A DNA stretch of 35,708 nt from Arthrobacter sp. Leaf141 (lineage in GTDB: Bacteria > Actinomycetota > Actinomycetes > Actinomycetales > Micrococcaceae), in assembly GCF_001424565.1 (NCBI RefSeq), contig NZ_LMOL01000007.1:25459-61166 (forward strand), in the 5' to 3' direction. Numbering within the stretch: the first letter of the stretch is position 1; the number at the start of each line of letters is the position of its first letter. The translations under genes and the position numbers were made by a program. Of this stretch, positions 16,820-25,944 are shown piece after piece. The notes under the pieces were generated by a model. It was given only the letters and a program-made list of their open reading frames with translations. It made no database searches and was not told the origin of the DNA.

Positions 16820-17338
16820 TCAGCCGTGCAGGGCGCGGTGCGCCCTGGCGAGCCCGACGTAGCGTTCGGCGTTGGCCCGGACGCCGTCGAACTCCTCGTC
16901 GGTAAGGGGCCGCCGGACTTTGGCCGGGACGCCTGCCACCAGTGACCGCGGCGGCACCACCGTGCCCTCGAGGACCACGGCGCCGGCCGCCACCAGCGAA
17001 CCCGCGCCGATCACCGCGCCGTTCAGGACGGTGGCGCCCATGCCGATCAGGCAGTTGTCCTCCACCGTTGAACCATGGACGACGGCTGCGTGCCCCACGC
17101 TGACCCGCTCACCCACCGTGCAGGGGAAGCCCGGGTCCGCGTGAAGCACCACGTTGTCCTGGAGGTTGCTGCCGGCGCCGACGCTGATCTTGGCGGTGTC
17201 GGCCCGGACCGTGGCGCCGTAAAACGCGCTGGCGTCCGCCGCCAGGCTGGCATTGCCGATGATCGTGGCCGTGGGGGCGACGAATGCTGTCTCGTGGACG
17301 GCCGGGGTGTTCCCGGCGAAGGGGTACAAGGGAGCCAT
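16820..17338 (-). CDS. Gamma-class carbonic anhydrase family protein
   Basis: 172 residues forming a left-handed beta helix of hexapeptide repeats. The three zinc ligands of the gamma class are present: H66 (VVLHADPG), H83 and H88 (VGHAAVVHG). The C-terminal VPPRSLVAGVPAKVRRPL is the usual end of the helix. The family includes active carbonic anhydrases and acyl-CoA thioesterase-like PaaY proteins; the sequence does not decide between them. It is convergent with davB (18-base gap) and follows purU, separated by the 62-bp palindrome. Confidence 0.9.
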   Translation of the reverse strand: MAPLYPFAGNTPAVHETAFVAPTATIIGNASLAADASAFYGATVRADTAKISVGAGSNLQDNVVLHADPGFPCTVGERVSVGHAAVVHGSTVEDNCLIGMGATVLNGAVIGAGSLVAAGAVVLEGTVVPPRSLVAGVPAKVRRPLTDEEFDGVRANAERYVGLARAHRALHG

Positions 17339-17408
17339 GGGTTCACTCTAGCGACGCCTGCGCGTGGCCGGTTTCCGGTGCGGATGTGACAGGCCTGCGC
17401 GCCCCACC

Positions 17409-17470
17409 CAACTGACTCGCAGTTGTTGTCGTTTTGAGGGCTCAAAACGACAACAAGTGCGAGTCAGTTG
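17409..17470. repeat. 62-bp near-perfect palindrome at the purU stop codon
   Basis: Two 30-base arms (17409-17438 and 17441-17470) match at 29 of 30 positions around a 2-base GG centre. Each arm starts at its outer end with CAACTGACTCGCA and ends at the centre in TTGTTGTCGTTTTGAG or its complement. The right arm supplies the last codon (Asn) and the TGA stop of purU. No T-run follows, so it is not a classical terminator. The AT-richer inner part stands out from the surroundings. Confidence 0.9.
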
Positions 17471-18324
17471 AAGACCACCGTGCGGTTCCCGTCCAGCAGC
17501 ACCCGGTGCTCGGCGTGCCACTGCACCGCCTGGACCAGCGTGCGGCCCTCCACGTCGCGGCCCATCTGGACCAGCTGCTGCGCCGTGCGGCTGTGGTCCA
17601 CGCGGATGACTTCCTGCTCGATGATCGGACCCTCGTCCAGGGCGGCCGTCACGTAGTGGGCGGTGGCGCCGATCAGCTTCACGCCGCGGGTGTGGGCCTG
17701 GTGGTACGGCTTGGCGCCCTTGAAGGAGGGCAGGAACGAGTGGTGGATGTTGATGGCCTTGCCCGTGAGGTCGGTGCACAGCTCATCCGAGAGGATCTGC
17801 ATGTAGCGGGCCAGGACGGTCAGCTCGATGTTGTGCTCCGCCATGATGGCGCGCAGCCTGTCCTCCGCCTGGACCTTGGTGTCCGCGGTGACCGGGATGT
17901 GGTGGAACGGGATGCCGTAGAACTCGGCCAGCCCGGCCAGGTCCTTGTGGTTGGAGACAATGGCCGGGATGTCGATGGGCAGGGTGCCGCTGCGCTGCTG
18001 GAACAGCAGGTCGTTGAGGCAGTGCGCCGACGTGCTGGCCAGGACCAGGGTCCGGACCTTCCGGCCCGCGGGGTTCAGGCTCCACTGCATGCCGAACGCG
18101 TCAGCCACGGGCTGCAGGGCCGCGCGGAGCTCTGACTGCGTGGCGGTCGTGGTCACCTCCACGCGCATAAAAAACGTTCCCGTGGCGGGGCTGCCGTACT
18201 GCTGGGAGTCCGTAATGTTGCACCCCGCCACCAGCAGGGCGCCAGCCACAGCGTGGACGATTCCCTGGGTGTCCGGGCAGGACAGGGTGACTACGAATGC
18301 ATCGTTGAGTTGCTCATCTTTCAC
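17464..18324 (-). CDS. purU: Formyltetrahydrofolate deformylase
   Basis: 286 residues from the GTG at 18324. It hydrolyses 10-formyl-THF to formate and THF, balancing the one-carbon pool. An N-terminal ACT domain (VVTLSCPDTQGIVHAVAGAL) is followed by a formyltransferase-fold domain with INIHHSFLPSFKGAKPYHQA and ALDEGPIIEQEV, the His and Asp of the catalytic set. No ribosome site is seen, but TAGGCT at 18332-18337 (minus) lies 7 bases before the GTG, so the transcript is probably leaderless. It is divergent from glyA-folD, which also handle folate one-carbon units. The 3' end lies inside the palindrome. Confidence 0.93.
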   Translation of the reverse strand: MKDEQLNDAFVVTLSCPDTQGIVHAVAGALLVAGCNITDSQQYGSPATGTFFMRVEVTTTATQSELRAALQPVADAFGMQWSLNPAGRKVRTLVLASTSAHCLNDLLFQQRSGTLPIDIPAIVSNHKDLAGLAEFYGIPFHHIPVTADTKVQAEDRLRAIMAEHNIELTVLARYMQILSDELCTDLTGKAINIHHSFLPSFKGAKPYHQAHTRGVKLIGATAHYVTAALDEGPIIEQEVIRVDHSRTAQQLVQMGRDVEGRTLVQAVQWHAEHRVLLDGNRTVVFN

Positions 18325-18331
18325 GCAGTCA

Positions 18332-18337
18332 AGCCTA
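18332..18337 (-). promoter_or_regulatory. Candidate -10 box of leaderless purU
   Basis: TAGGCT on the minus strand ends 7 bases before the GTG start, placing transcription start at or next to the start codon. No good -35 box is seen. Confidence 0.45.
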
Positions 18338-18362
18338 CCCGCGCGCCAGGGTGTGCTTTTGG

Positions 18363-18368
18363 TAGGCT
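18363..18368 (+). promoter_or_regulatory. Candidate -10 box for the ZTP riboswitch-glyA transcript
   Basis: TAGGCT lies immediately upstream of the riboswitch and would start transcription near 18374-18376. That is at the very edge of the aptamer, perhaps slightly inside it, so a promoter further upstream remains possible. Confidence 0.3.
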
Positions 18369-18370
18369 GG

Positions 18371-18455
18371 TCGGGTCGCAACTGGCGTTGGGTGGCTAAC
18401 CACCAGGGAGCGGCAATCACGAAGACCACGGATCGTACGCCTGGGCCGAGGGTCA
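18371..18455 (+). ncRNA. ZTP (ZMP/ZTP, pfl) riboswitch upstream of glyA
   Basis: The conserved blocks of the pfl/ZTP motif appear in order: GGGTCGCAACTGGCG (18373-18387), the GGTGG-CTAA-CCACC hairpin running into AGGGAGC, and TACGCCTGGGC (18436-18446). It senses the purine intermediate ZMP/ZTP, which builds up when 10-formyl-THF is short, and turns on folate one-carbon genes; glyA and folD are classic targets. The aptamer ends about 150 bases before the GTG of glyA, leaving room for an expression platform whose switch I could not resolve by eye. Confidence 0.85.
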
Positions 18456-18601
18456 TGTTTTGCCGGAAACGGGGCACCGGTTGCCTGTGCGCAGCCGCGT
18501 CCCGTGCCACCCGCCTGATGCCAGTAGCCAACACGGCGGTGAGGCGTGCCAGCCGGTAGCCTGACCTAAGCAGTGCCCGAATCCCGAGCCAGGAGTTCTT
18601 T

Positions 18602-19900
18602 GTGACTACCACAGCCACCACAACATCAGCCGTCAGCAACCAGTCGCTGGCCGAGCTTGACCCCGAAATCGCTGCAGTCCTCAACCAGGAGCTTGGCCGC
18701 CAGCGCGGCACCCTGGAAATGATTGCCTCCGAAAACTTCGCGCCCCGCGCCGTGATGGAAGCCCAGGGCTCCGTCCTGACCAACAAGTACGCCGAGGGCT
18801 ACCCCGGCCGCCGGTACTACGGCGGCTGCGAATACGTGGACATCGCCGAGCAGCTTGCCATCGACAGGGTCAAGGACCTGTTCGGCGCCGAGTACGCCAA
18901 CGTCCAGCCGCACTCCGGGGCCCAGGCCAACGCCGCCGCCCTGTCCGCCATGATCACCCCGGGCGACAAGATCCTGGGCCTGTCCCTGGCGCACGGCGGA
19001 CACCTCACCCACGGCATGAAGCTGAACTTCTCCGGCAAGCTCTACAACGTAGCCGCCTACCAGGTGGAGGAAGATTCCTTCCGCGTGGACATGGACAAGC
19101 TCCGCGAGCAGGCCATCGCCGAAAAGCCGCAGGTCATCATCGCCGGCTGGTCCGCCTACCCGCGCCACCTCGACTTCGCTGCGTTCCGTTCCATCGCCGA
19201 TGAGGTGGGCGCCCTCCTGTGGACGGACATGGCGCACTTCGCCGGACTGGTGGCAGCGGGCCTGCACCCCAGCCCCGTCCCGTACTCCGACGTTGTCACC
19301 TCCACCGTGCACAAGACCCTCGCCGGTCCCCGATCAGGGGTGATCCTGGGCAAGCAGGAGTGGGCCAAGAAGCTCAACTCCAACGTGTTCCCCGGCCAGC
19401 AGGGCGGTCCGCTGATGCACGTCATCGCCGCCAAGGCCGTGGCCTTCAAGATCGCCGGCACCCAGGAGTTCAAGGAACGCCAGGAGCGCGTCCTCGAAGG
19501 CGCCAAAATCATCGCCGACCGCCTCAACCAGGCTGACGTTGCCGAGGCCGGCGTTTCCGTCCTCACCGGCGGCACCGACGTGCACCTGGTCCTGGTGGAC
19601 CTGCGCAACTCCCAGCTGGACGGCCAGCAGGCCGAGGACCTCCTGCACTCCGTGGGCATCACCGTGAACCGCAACGCCGTTCCGTTCGACCCCCGCCCGC
19701 CCATGGTCACCTCCGGCCTGCGCATCGGCACCCCGGCCCTGGCCACCCGCGGCTTCGGCGCCGCCGAGTTCACCGAGGTCGCAGAGATCATCGCCAGCGC
19801 GCTGAAGGCCGGCACCGCCACCGACGTCGAGGCGCTCCAGTCCCGCGTGGACAAGCTCGCCGCCGACTTCCCGCTGTACCCGCAGCACGAGCAGTGGTAA
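18602..19900 (+). CDS. glyA: Serine hydroxymethyltransferase
   Basis: 432 residues. It interconverts serine plus THF with glycine plus 5,10-methylene-THF, using PLP. The PLP lysine is K238 in [42 protein letters not shown] and QPHSGAQAN are family hallmarks. The GTG start has AGGAG 6 nt upstream. folD begins 3 bases after the stop, so they form an operon, and the upstream ZTP riboswitch likely controls both. Confidence 0.97.
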   Translation: MTTTATTTSAVSNQSLAELDPEIAAVLNQELGRQRGTLEMIASENFAPRAVMEAQGSVLTNKYAEGYPGRRYYGGCEYVDIAEQLAIDRVKDLFGAEYANVQPHSGAQANAAALSAMITPGDKILGLSLAHGGHLTHGMKLNFSGKLYNVAAYQVEEDSFRVDMDKLREQAIAEKPQVIIAGWSAYPRHLDFAAFRSIADEVGALLWTDMAHFAGLVAAGLHPSPVPYSDVVTSTVHKTLAGPRSGVILGKQEWAKKLNSNVFPGQQGGPLMHVIAAKAVAFKIAGTQEFKERQERVLEGAKIIADRLNQADVAEAGVSVLTGGTDVHLVLVDLRNSQLDGQQAEDLLHSVGITVNRNAVPFDPRPPMVTSGLRIGTPALATRGFGAAEFTEVAEIIASALKAGTATDVEALQSRVDKLAADFPLYPQHEQW

Positions 19901-19903
19901 CCA

Positions 19904-20803
19904 ATGACTGATACCGCAACTGCACAAATCCTTGACGGCAAGGCCACCGCCGCAGCCATCAAGGCCGAGCTGACCGGACGCGTGGCCACGCTCCGTGCGA
20001 AGGGCGTCACCCCCGGCATCGCAACTGTGCTGGTGGGCGCCGACCCCGCCTCGCAGCTGTATGTCTCCATGAAACACAAGCAGTCCGAACAGATCGGGAT
20101 GAACTCGATCCAGCGCGAACTGCCGGCTGACGCCACCCAGGCCGACGTCGAGGCCCTCATTGATGAACTCAATGCGGATCCCGACTGCCACGGGTACATC
20201 GTGCAACTGCCGTTGCCCAAGCACCTGGATACCGACGCCATCCTTGAGCGGATCGACCCCGCCAAGGACGCCGACGGACTCCACCCGACCAATCTCGGCC
20301 GGTTGGTGCTCAACGTCAACTCGGAGATCACCACTCCTCTGCCGTGTACACCCCGCGGCGTCATCGAGCTCCTCGAGCGCAATGGGTACAGCCTTGCCGG
20401 CAAGCACGTGGTGGTGGTTGGCCGTGGCGTCACGATCGGCCGGACCATCGGCCTGCTGCTCACCAGGCGGGCCATCAATGCGACGGTGACGCTGACGCAT
20501 ACCGGCACCAAAAACCTGTCGGAGCTGCTCAAGCAGGCGGACGTTATTGTGGGCGCCGCTGGAGTCAAGCACATTGTCAAGGCCTCGGACGTGAAGCCGG
20601 GCGCTGCCCTGCTTGATGTGGGGGTTACCCGGGAAACCGATCCGGAAACAGGTAAGAGCCGCGTCCACGGAGACATCGATCCCGCCGCCGCCCAGGTGGC
20701 CGGCTGGATTTCGCCCAATCCCGGCGGCGTGGGCCCCATGACCGTGGCGCTGCTGATGACCAATGTGGTTGAAGCGGCGGAACGCCAGGCAGGCATCGCC
20801 TAG
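19904..20803 (+). CDS. folD: Bifunctional methylene-THF dehydrogenase / methenyl-THF cyclohydrolase
   Basis: 299 residues. It oxidises methylene-THF with NADP and hydrolyses methenyl-THF to 10-formyl-THF, the next step after GlyA. The catalytic Tyr53-x3-Lys57 pair lies in [16 protein letters not shown] follows and PGGVGPMT is near residue 270. The nucleotide motif reads GRGVTIGR, where many bacteria have GRS-x-x-VG. The start lies 3 bases after the glyA stop, with no strong ribosome site, so translation is probably coupled. A long hairpin terminator follows. Confidence 0.96.
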   Translation: MTDTATAQILDGKATAAAIKAELTGRVATLRAKGVTPGIATVLVGADPASQLYVSMKHKQSEQIGMNSIQRELPADATQADVEALIDELNADPDCHGYIVQLPLPKHLDTDAILERIDPAKDADGLHPTNLGRLVLNVNSEITTPLPCTPRGVIELLERNGYSLAGKHVVVVGRGVTIGRTIGLLLTRRAINATVTLTHTGTKNLSELLKQADVIVGAAGVKHIVKASDVKPGAALLDVGVTRETDPETGKSRVHGDIDPAAAQVAGWISPNPGGVGPMTVALLMTNVVEAAERQAGIA

Positions 20804-20825
20804 CCCACGTGGGTTAAAACGCGCG

Positions 20826-20867
20826 ACGGCGGCCCCGCACCTTCCCGGAAAGGTGCGAGGCCGCCGT
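20826..20867 (+). terminator. Terminator hairpin after folD
   Basis: The outer stem acggcggcc/ggccgccgt (20826-20834, 20859-20867) and inner stem cgcacctt/aaggtgcg (20836-20843, 20850-20857) form one long hairpin, followed by TGTTGTG. It ends the glyA-folD operon. Confidence 0.75.
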
Positions 20868-20929
20868 TGTTGTGTTCGCCGCCGGTGGAAGCGTGCCGGA
20901 TCGGCGCCGGGATTTGAGAGAATATCTCC

Positions 20930-21484
20930 ATGCAATCAGTGGGCAGTTCCAACTCATCAGCCAAACCCCGTTTCTCCATGTTCCGCATCAGCGGGCCGGG
21001 GCTGATGGTCCTGGTGACCGCGTTTGTGGTGGCCGTCATCTTCGCCGCCAACCAGAACGATGTGGTGGGCTGGGTAGTGGCCATCATCGCCCTCTTCTGG
21101 CTGGTCCTGGCCACCTTCGTGGTGGTCAGCATCCAGCGTGCCGCCAAGAAGGCGGGCGCCAAGCTGACCGAGGCCCAGAACGCCTTCAACACCGCAGCCG
21201 GCCGGGCCCCCTCGCCCACGGCAGCGAACCACGGCGGTACCAGCGTGGTGTACGAGCGCAGCGAAGCCGATGAGGTCCGTGACCTCAAGCTGGACCACTC
21301 CTTCAAGATCGTCCAGGTGCAGGTCCGGGTGGTGGAGGAAGAGCGTGCCAAGGGCGCCGCCGCCAACCAGGACACCATCCACCGCGCCCTGGAAACCATC
21401 GAGATCACCGCCACCAACGCCCGCGGCATGATGAAGTCCTCCGGCGGCTCCGGTGAGCCGGTCAGCGGAACCATCATCGACTAG
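20930..21484 (+). CDS. Small two-helix membrane protein of unknown function
   Basis: 184 residues. After about 20 polar residues come two membrane helices (about 22-40 and 46-68) joined by a very short AANQNDVVG loop, then a cytosolic tail. The tail has an Ala/Lys-rich segment, a Pro/Ser linker and a charged part (ERSEADEVRDLKLDHSFK, then VRVVEEER). No named domain is recognised. The ribosome site is weak (GAGAG about 9 nt before the ATG). The xthA gene starts 10 bases after its stop. Confidence 0.75.
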   Translation: MQSVGSSNSSAKPRFSMFRISGPGLMVLVTAFVVAVIFAANQNDVVGWVVAIIALFWLVLATFVVVSIQRAAKKAGAKLTEAQNAFNTAAGRAPSPTAANHGGTSVVYERSEADEVRDLKLDHSFKIVQVQVRVVEEERAKGAAANQDTIHRALETIEITATNARGMMKSSGGSGEPVSGTIID

Positions 21485-21494
21485 AGTGGAGCGG

Positions 21495-22328
21495 GTGAGC
21501 TCGGCATTGAAGAAGGACCACCTTCGCATCGCATCCGTCAACGTCAACGGCCTCCGCGCCGCCTACAGGAACGGTATGGCAGCCTGGCTGGAACCGCGTG
21601 AGGTGGACATCCTCTGCCTGCAGGAGGTCCGCGCCCCGGATGCGATTGTTCACCAGCTCCTCGGTGCGGGCTGGCACATCCTGCACGCCGAAGCCGAGGC
21701 GAAGGGCCGCGCCGGCGTGGCCATCGCCTCCCGCGAGGAACCACTGACCACCCGCATCGGCATCGGCGACGAATACTTCGCGACGGCGGGACGCTGGGTC
21801 GAAGCAGACTTCCGGCTCCGCGACGCCGCCGGCAACCCGGTCCAGCTCACCGTGGCCAGCGCCTACGTCCACTCGGGCGAGGTGGGCACCCCCAAGCAGG
21901 ACGACAAGTTCCGTTTCCTGGACATCATGTCCACCCGGCTGCCCGAGCTGGCCAAGCACAGCGACCACGCCCTGGTGGTGGGGGACCTCAACGTGGCCCA
22001 CACGCCCCTGGACATCCGCAACGCCAAAGCCAATGTCAAAAAGGCCGGCTTCCTGCCCGAAGAGCGCGCGTACTTCGACAAGTACCTCGGCGGGGACATC
22101 GGCTGGCAGGACGTCCACCGCAACCTGTCCGGCCCGGTGGACGGCCCGTACACGTGGTGGTCCCAGCGCGGCAAGGCGTTCGACAACGACACCGGTTGGC
22201 GGATCGACTACCACTTGGCCACCCCGGCCCTGGCCGCTGCTGCCTTCTCGGCAGTAGTGGACCGCGCGCCGTCGTGGGACACCCGCTTCTCTGACCATGC
22301 ACCGCTGGTAGTGGACTACCAGCTCTAA
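21495..22328 (+). CDS. xthA: Exodeoxyribonuclease III (AP endonuclease family)
   Basis: 277 residues from the GTG at 21495; an ATG at 21453 would overlap the upstream gene. It repairs abasic sites and trims 3' ends. The endonuclease/exonuclease/phosphatase fold shows [20 protein letters not shown] with the metal-binding Glu, [14 protein letters not shown] and the C-terminal [10 protein letters not shown] with the catalytic Asp-His. TAGAGT (21482-21487), which includes the previous stop codon, lies 7 bases before the GTG, so an internal leaderless promoter is plausible. trpS follows after 16 bases. Confidence 0.92.
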   Translation: MSSALKKDHLRIASVNVNGLRAAYRNGMAAWLEPREVDILCLQEVRAPDAIVHQLLGAGWHILHAEAEAKGRAGVAIASREEPLTTRIGIGDEYFATAGRWVEADFRLRDAAGNPVQLTVASAYVHSGEVGTPKQDDKFRFLDIMSTRLPELAKHSDHALVVGDLNVAHTPLDIRNAKANVKKAGFLPEERAYFDKYLGGDIGWQDVHRNLSGPVDGPYTWWSQRGKAFDNDTGWRIDYHLATPALAAAAFSAVVDRAPSWDTRFSDHAPLVVDYQL

Positions 22329-22344
22329 GCCCGAAAGTTCCACC

Positions 22345-23388
22345 ATGACTAGCCTGACCTCTCCGGCCGCTAAAAAGCGCATTCTCTCCGGCGCCAAACC
22401 CACCGCCGATTCGCTGCACCTGGGCAACTACATCGGTGCCGTGCGCAACTGGGTGGACATGCAGGAGGAGTACGACGCCGTCTTCTTCATCCCTGACCTG
22501 CACGCCATCACCGTGGACTTCGACCCCGCGGAGCTCGCCAAGCGCACCCGGACCGTCGCGGCACAGTACATCGCCGCCGGCATCGACCCGGACCGCAGCA
22601 TCTTCTTTGTCCAGTCCCACGTGCCTGAGCACGCCCAGCTGGCCTGGGCCCTGAACTGCATCACGGGTTTCGGTGAGGCTTCCCGGATGACCCAGTTCAA
22701 GGACAAATCGCAGAAGTCCGGCGCCGACTCCGCCACGCTGGGCCTCTTCGCCTACCCCACGCTGATGGCAGCCGATATCCTGCTGTACCAGACGGACCTG
22801 GTTCCGGTGGGCGAGGACCAGCGCCAGCACCTGGAACTGACCCGGAACCTGGCCCAGCGGTTCAATACCCGGTTCGGGGACACGTTCACCGTCCCCGAGG
22901 CCACTATCGTCAAGGAAAGCGCCAAGATCTACGACCTGCAGAACCCCGGCGCCAAGATGTCCAAAACCGGCGAGTCGCCCAACGGTGCCATTCAGTTGCT
23001 GGAGGACCCCAAGGTCGCCGCCAAGCGGATCAAGTCTGCAGTGACCGACGCCGGCACGGAGATCCGCTTCGACACCGGGGAAAAACCGGGCATCTCCAAC
23101 CTGCTCACCATCTACTCGGCCCTGACCGGCAAAACAGTGGCCAGTCTCGAAGCCGAATACGAAGGCAAAATGTACGGCCACCTCAAGGTGGACCTTGCCG
23201 ATGTGGTGGTTGATTTTGTGACACCCCTGCGGGACCGGACCAATGAACTGATGACGGACCCGGCCGAACTGGACCGGCTGCTGGCCTCAGGGGCTGCACG
23301 GGCACGGGAGATCGCCTCGGTCACCCTGGGCAACGTGTACGAGCGCATGGGGTTCCTGCCGTCACTGAGCCTCGCCGGAGTCCGCTAG
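22345..23388 (+). CDS. trpS: Tryptophanyl-tRNA synthetase
   Basis: 347 residues, normal for bacterial TrpRS. It charges tRNA-Trp in the cytosol. The class I motifs are HLGN (25-28, the HIGH element) and KMSKT (204-208, the KMSKS element). [16 protein letters not shown] and FKDKSQK are typical of the family. It lies between xthA and a 2H phosphoesterase gene that starts 4 bases after the stop, so these genes are likely co-transcribed. Confidence 0.97.
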   Translation: MTSLTSPAAKKRILSGAKPTADSLHLGNYIGAVRNWVDMQEEYDAVFFIPDLHAITVDFDPAELAKRTRTVAAQYIAAGIDPDRSIFFVQSHVPEHAQLAWALNCITGFGEASRMTQFKDKSQKSGADSATLGLFAYPTLMAADILLYQTDLVPVGEDQRQHLELTRNLAQRFNTRFGDTFTVPEATIVKESAKIYDLQNPGAKMSKTGESPNGAIQLLEDPKVAAKRIKSAVTDAGTEIRFDTGEKPGISNLLTIYSALTGKTVASLEAEYEGKMYGHLKVDLADVVVDFVTPLRDRTNELMTDPAELDRLLASGAARAREIASVTLGNVYERMGFLPSLSLAGVR

Positions 23389-23392
23389 AGCC

Positions 23393-24085
23393 ATGTCTGC
23401 CAGCAACGTCACCGCACGGGAAGGAACCCGGGGCCCAGGCTCGCTGGGAGCCGCGCCCACCCCGCACGGCGGCCCTGCCGGCGGCGGGGACGGTTCCCGC
23501 CAGGAAGACATCAGCGTTGGCGTGATCCTGGGCTTCCCGGCTGAGGTTGCCAGCGAACTGCAAAGCTGGCGGGCCTCATTTGGGGACCCCCTGGCGGAGG
23601 TGGTGCCTGCCCACATCACCCTGGTCACCACCACCCCCACCACGGACTGGGACGCCACCCTGGCGCACGTGCGCAGCGTGGCCCGGGGCCAGCGCCCCTT
23701 CCGGGTCACGATTTCCGGGACCGGGACGTTCCGGCCGGTCTCCCCGGTGGTGTTCATCAAGGTGGAGGACGGGTTCGCCGAGTGCGTGGACCTGCACGGC
23801 AAGCTCCAGCAGGGGCCGCTGCACCGCGACCTGCCGTTCGCCTACCACCCGCACGTCACCATCGCCCACGATGTGGCCCCGGAAAGCCTCGACGAAGCCG
23901 AAACGGTGCTGAAGAGCTACAGGGCAAGCTTCCCGGTGGCTAGCATGGGACTTTACGAGCACGGTGCCGATGGCATCTGGCAGCTACGGGAAGAGCTGGA
24001 CTTTGGGACCGAAACAGACAACAACGCCGGCACCCGGCATAAAAACTCAGCAAGGGACGCCGGGGACGCCGCCGCTTCCCACTGA
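23393..24085 (+). CDS. 2'-5' RNA ligase / 2H phosphoesterase family protein
   Basis: 230 residues. The two catalytic HxT motifs of the 2H fold are HIT (H74, in PAHITLVTT) and HVT (H154, in YHPHVTIAHD), about 80 residues apart as expected. These enzymes open cyclic phosphates or 2'-5' linkages on RNA or nucleotides; the target is not known. The first 38 residues are Gly/Pro-rich and probably disordered. It starts 4 bases after trpS. Its 3' end overlaps the longest possible frame of the next gene. Confidence 0.85.
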   Translation: MSASNVTAREGTRGPGSLGAAPTPHGGPAGGGDGSRQEDISVGVILGFPAEVASELQSWRASFGDPLAEVVPAHITLVTTTPTTDWDATLAHVRSVARGQRPFRVTISGTGTFRPVSPVVFIKVEDGFAECVDLHGKLQQGPLHRDLPFAYHPHVTIAHDVAPESLDEAETVLKSYRASFPVASMGLYEHGADGIWQLREELDFGTETDNNAGTRHKNSARDAGDAAASH

Positions 24086-25184
24086 CCTGGCCGGCCTGCG
24101 GCTGGAGGTCAGCCACAAACGGGTGGAGCTGAGCAAGGCGCGCCGTTCCGGCGGCGGCCCGTTCGCCGTCCCGCTGGCCATGCTCATGCTGTTCCTGGCC
24201 CGGCTGAACTCGCTGCTGCCCATGCGCGCCTTCGCGCATTACAACCGGCAGCACGGCCCGCTGATGGCCGCCGGGATCGGCTTTGTGATGTTCTTCTCCA
24301 TCACGGGCCTGCTGGCCACCGGCTTCTCCATTGCCGGGCTGGTCCTCCGCGGCCAGCCGCAGCTCCTCGACACCGTTGTGGGCAGCGTGGCGCAAAGCGC
24401 GCCGGGCCTGCTCAAGGTCAACGGCGGAGAGGGCCTGGTGGACCCGCAGGACCTGCTGAACCCCAGCGGGCTGGGCTGGACCGCGGTCATCGCCGCCGTC
24501 GTCACCATCATCACGGCGCTGAACTGGATCAACGGCGTCCGGGAAGGCCTGCGGGGCGTCAACCAGCTGCCGCCGCTGGTCATCAGCCCGGTGCTGCTCA
24601 AAGCGGGCGACGCCGGCACGCTGGTGCTCCTCGGCGTGGCCCTGGTGGTCAGCTCCGGCGCATCGCTGGTGTTCGGCACCGCTGCGGGGTGGGTCACCGA
24701 CTTCCTGGGCCTCAGCGACGCCGTGGCCGGCCCGCTGACCACCATCGTCAAAATCGCCGTGCCACTGGTGCTGGGCTGGGTCACGGCCGTGATCATGTTC
24801 CGCCTGGCAGCCAGGCTCAAATTCTCCCGCCGGGCCCTCCTGGAAGGCACCATCATCGCCGCCGTGGGCACCACGGTCCTGCAGCTGTTCAGCACCGAGC
24901 TGCTGGCCGGCGCCGGCCGGAACCCGCTGCTGGCCCCGTTCGCCATCATCATCGGCCTGCTGATCTGGTTCAACCTGGTCAGCCAGGTCTACCTGCTCTC
25001 CGGGTCCTGGGCCACCATCCGCGAAGGTGACCTGGCCGCAGGCGCCGCGAACGGCGAGAAGGCCGCCTGGGGCGCCCGGCAGGTCCAGCCGGGCAAGGTC
25101 CCGGTGGCCACCACGCCGGTTCCCGGCAGGGCCGTCGCGGGCAGCGTCAGGCGTCGAGGTACTGGTCGGCCCAGGCAGCGATGA
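23964..25184 (+). CDS. YihY/BrkB-family inner membrane protein
   Basis: Up to 406 residues with six membrane helices between about residues 90 and 355. ALNWINGVREGLRGV and LIWFNLVSQVYLLSGSWATIREG match the YihY/BrkB family, whose role is not settled (often called ribonuclease BN-like, wrongly). The start is uncertain: GTG at 23964 overlaps the upstream gene by 122 bases and has no ribosome site, TTG at 24003 has GGAAGAG upstream, and a GTG near 24123 would begin at VELSKARR. The last 13 or so codons overlap the end of the convergent hydrolase gene by 38 bases, and the basic tail (SVRRRGTGRPRQR) may be read-through. Confidence 0.82.
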   Translation: MPMASGSYGKSWTLGPKQTTTPAPGIKTQQGTPGTPPLPTDLAGLRLEVSHKRVELSKARRSGGGPFAVPLAMLMLFLARLNSLLPMRAFAHYNRQHGPLMAAGIGFVMFFSITGLLATGFSIAGLVLRGQPQLLDTVVGSVAQSAPGLLKVNGGEGLVDPQDLLNPSGLGWTAVIAAVVTIITALNWINGVREGLRGVNQLPPLVISPVLLKAGDAGTLVLLGVALVVSSGASLVFGTAAGWVTDFLGLSDAVAGPLTTIVKIAVPLVLGWVTAVIMFRLAARLKFSRRALLEGTIIAAVGTTVLQLFSTELLAGAGRNPLLAPFAIIIGLLIWFNLVSQVYLLSGSWATIREGDLAAGAANGEKAAWGARQVQPGKVPVATTPVPGRAVAGSVRRRGTGRPRQR

Positions 25185-25911
25185 TCCGGGCGGCGCGTGC
25201 CGCCTGGCCCTTGCCCGTGAGCAGGTGGTCGCTGCCCTCCAGGGACACAAAGTTCCGCGGATGACGGGCCGTTTGGAAGATGGTGCTGGCGTTCTCGATC
25301 CCGACGGTGTTGTCTGTGGGGGAGTGCAGCACCATCAGCGGCTTGTGGAGCTGCCGGATGCAGTCGGTCAGGTCCGCGTTCTCCAGGTCCTCCACGAAGT
25401 GCCGGCGGATCTCCACGCGTTTTCCGCCCAGATCCACCTCGGCGCTGCCTTCGGAAAGGATCCGGTCCAGGGCAGCGTCAAAGACGTGCGCCACATGCTT
25501 GGGTGAGAAGGGCGCCCCGACTGTGGCAACGGCGTCGAGCTCCGGAATCTCCTTGGCAGCTGCCAGCACGGCGGCTCCACCGAACGAGTGGCCCACCAGC
25601 AGGGAGATCTCCCTGCCGACGCTGCGCATGTACTCTGCCGCCTTGACCGTGTCCGCCACCTTGTGGCTGAAGGACCCGGCGGACCATTCGCCGGCGGAGC
25701 CGCCCAGGCCCAGGTTGTCGAAGCGGAGCATGCCCACGCCGCTGTCAGCCAGCGCCTTGCACATCCGGGACGCGGACGGCGCATCCTTGCCCAGGGTGAA
25801 GCCGTGCGAAAACACGCCCCAGCCCTTCACCGGGCCCTCGGGGACATCGATGATGCCGGAGAGCACCTCGCCGGTGGAGCCGGTGAAGGAGACCTTTTCG
25901 GAGCGGGACAC
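25147..25911 (-). CDS. Alpha/beta hydrolase
   Basis: 254 residues from a GTG with AAGGGG 6 nt upstream. The catalytic triad is visible: Ser109 in VGHSFGGAA, Asp in HSPTDNTVG and His in EGSDHLLTG. The protein resembles the hydrolase half of the hydrolase-OsmC fusions, but no OsmC domain is present. It is a cytosolic esterase or acyl hydrolase with unknown substrate. A 49-bp palindrome lies 33 bases upstream of its start, within the probable leader. Confidence 0.88.
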   Translation of the reverse strand: MSRSEKVSFTGSTGEVLSGIIDVPEGPVKGWGVFSHGFTLGKDAPSASRMCKALADSGVGMLRFDNLGLGGSAGEWSAGSFSHKVADTVKAAEYMRSVGREISLLVGHSFGGAAVLAAAKEIPELDAVATVGAPFSPKHVAHVFDAALDRILSEGSAEVDLGGKRVEIRRHFVEDLENADLTDCIRQLHKPLMVLHSPTDNTVGIENASTIFQTARHPRNFVSLEGSDHLLTGKGQAARAARIIAAWADQYLDA

Positions 25912-25944
25912 GGTGTCCCCTTTCGTTTGTGCGGACGGCTTGCG

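Noticed and set aside
17409..17470. Ordinary rho-independent terminator of purU
   Set aside because: The stem is 30 bases long, includes the stop codon itself, and no T-run follows on the minus strand.
18325..18786. N-terminal extension of purU to 18786
   Set aside because: It would overlap the riboswitch and the start of glyA. The ACT domain begins directly after the GTG at 18324, so the extension is not needed.
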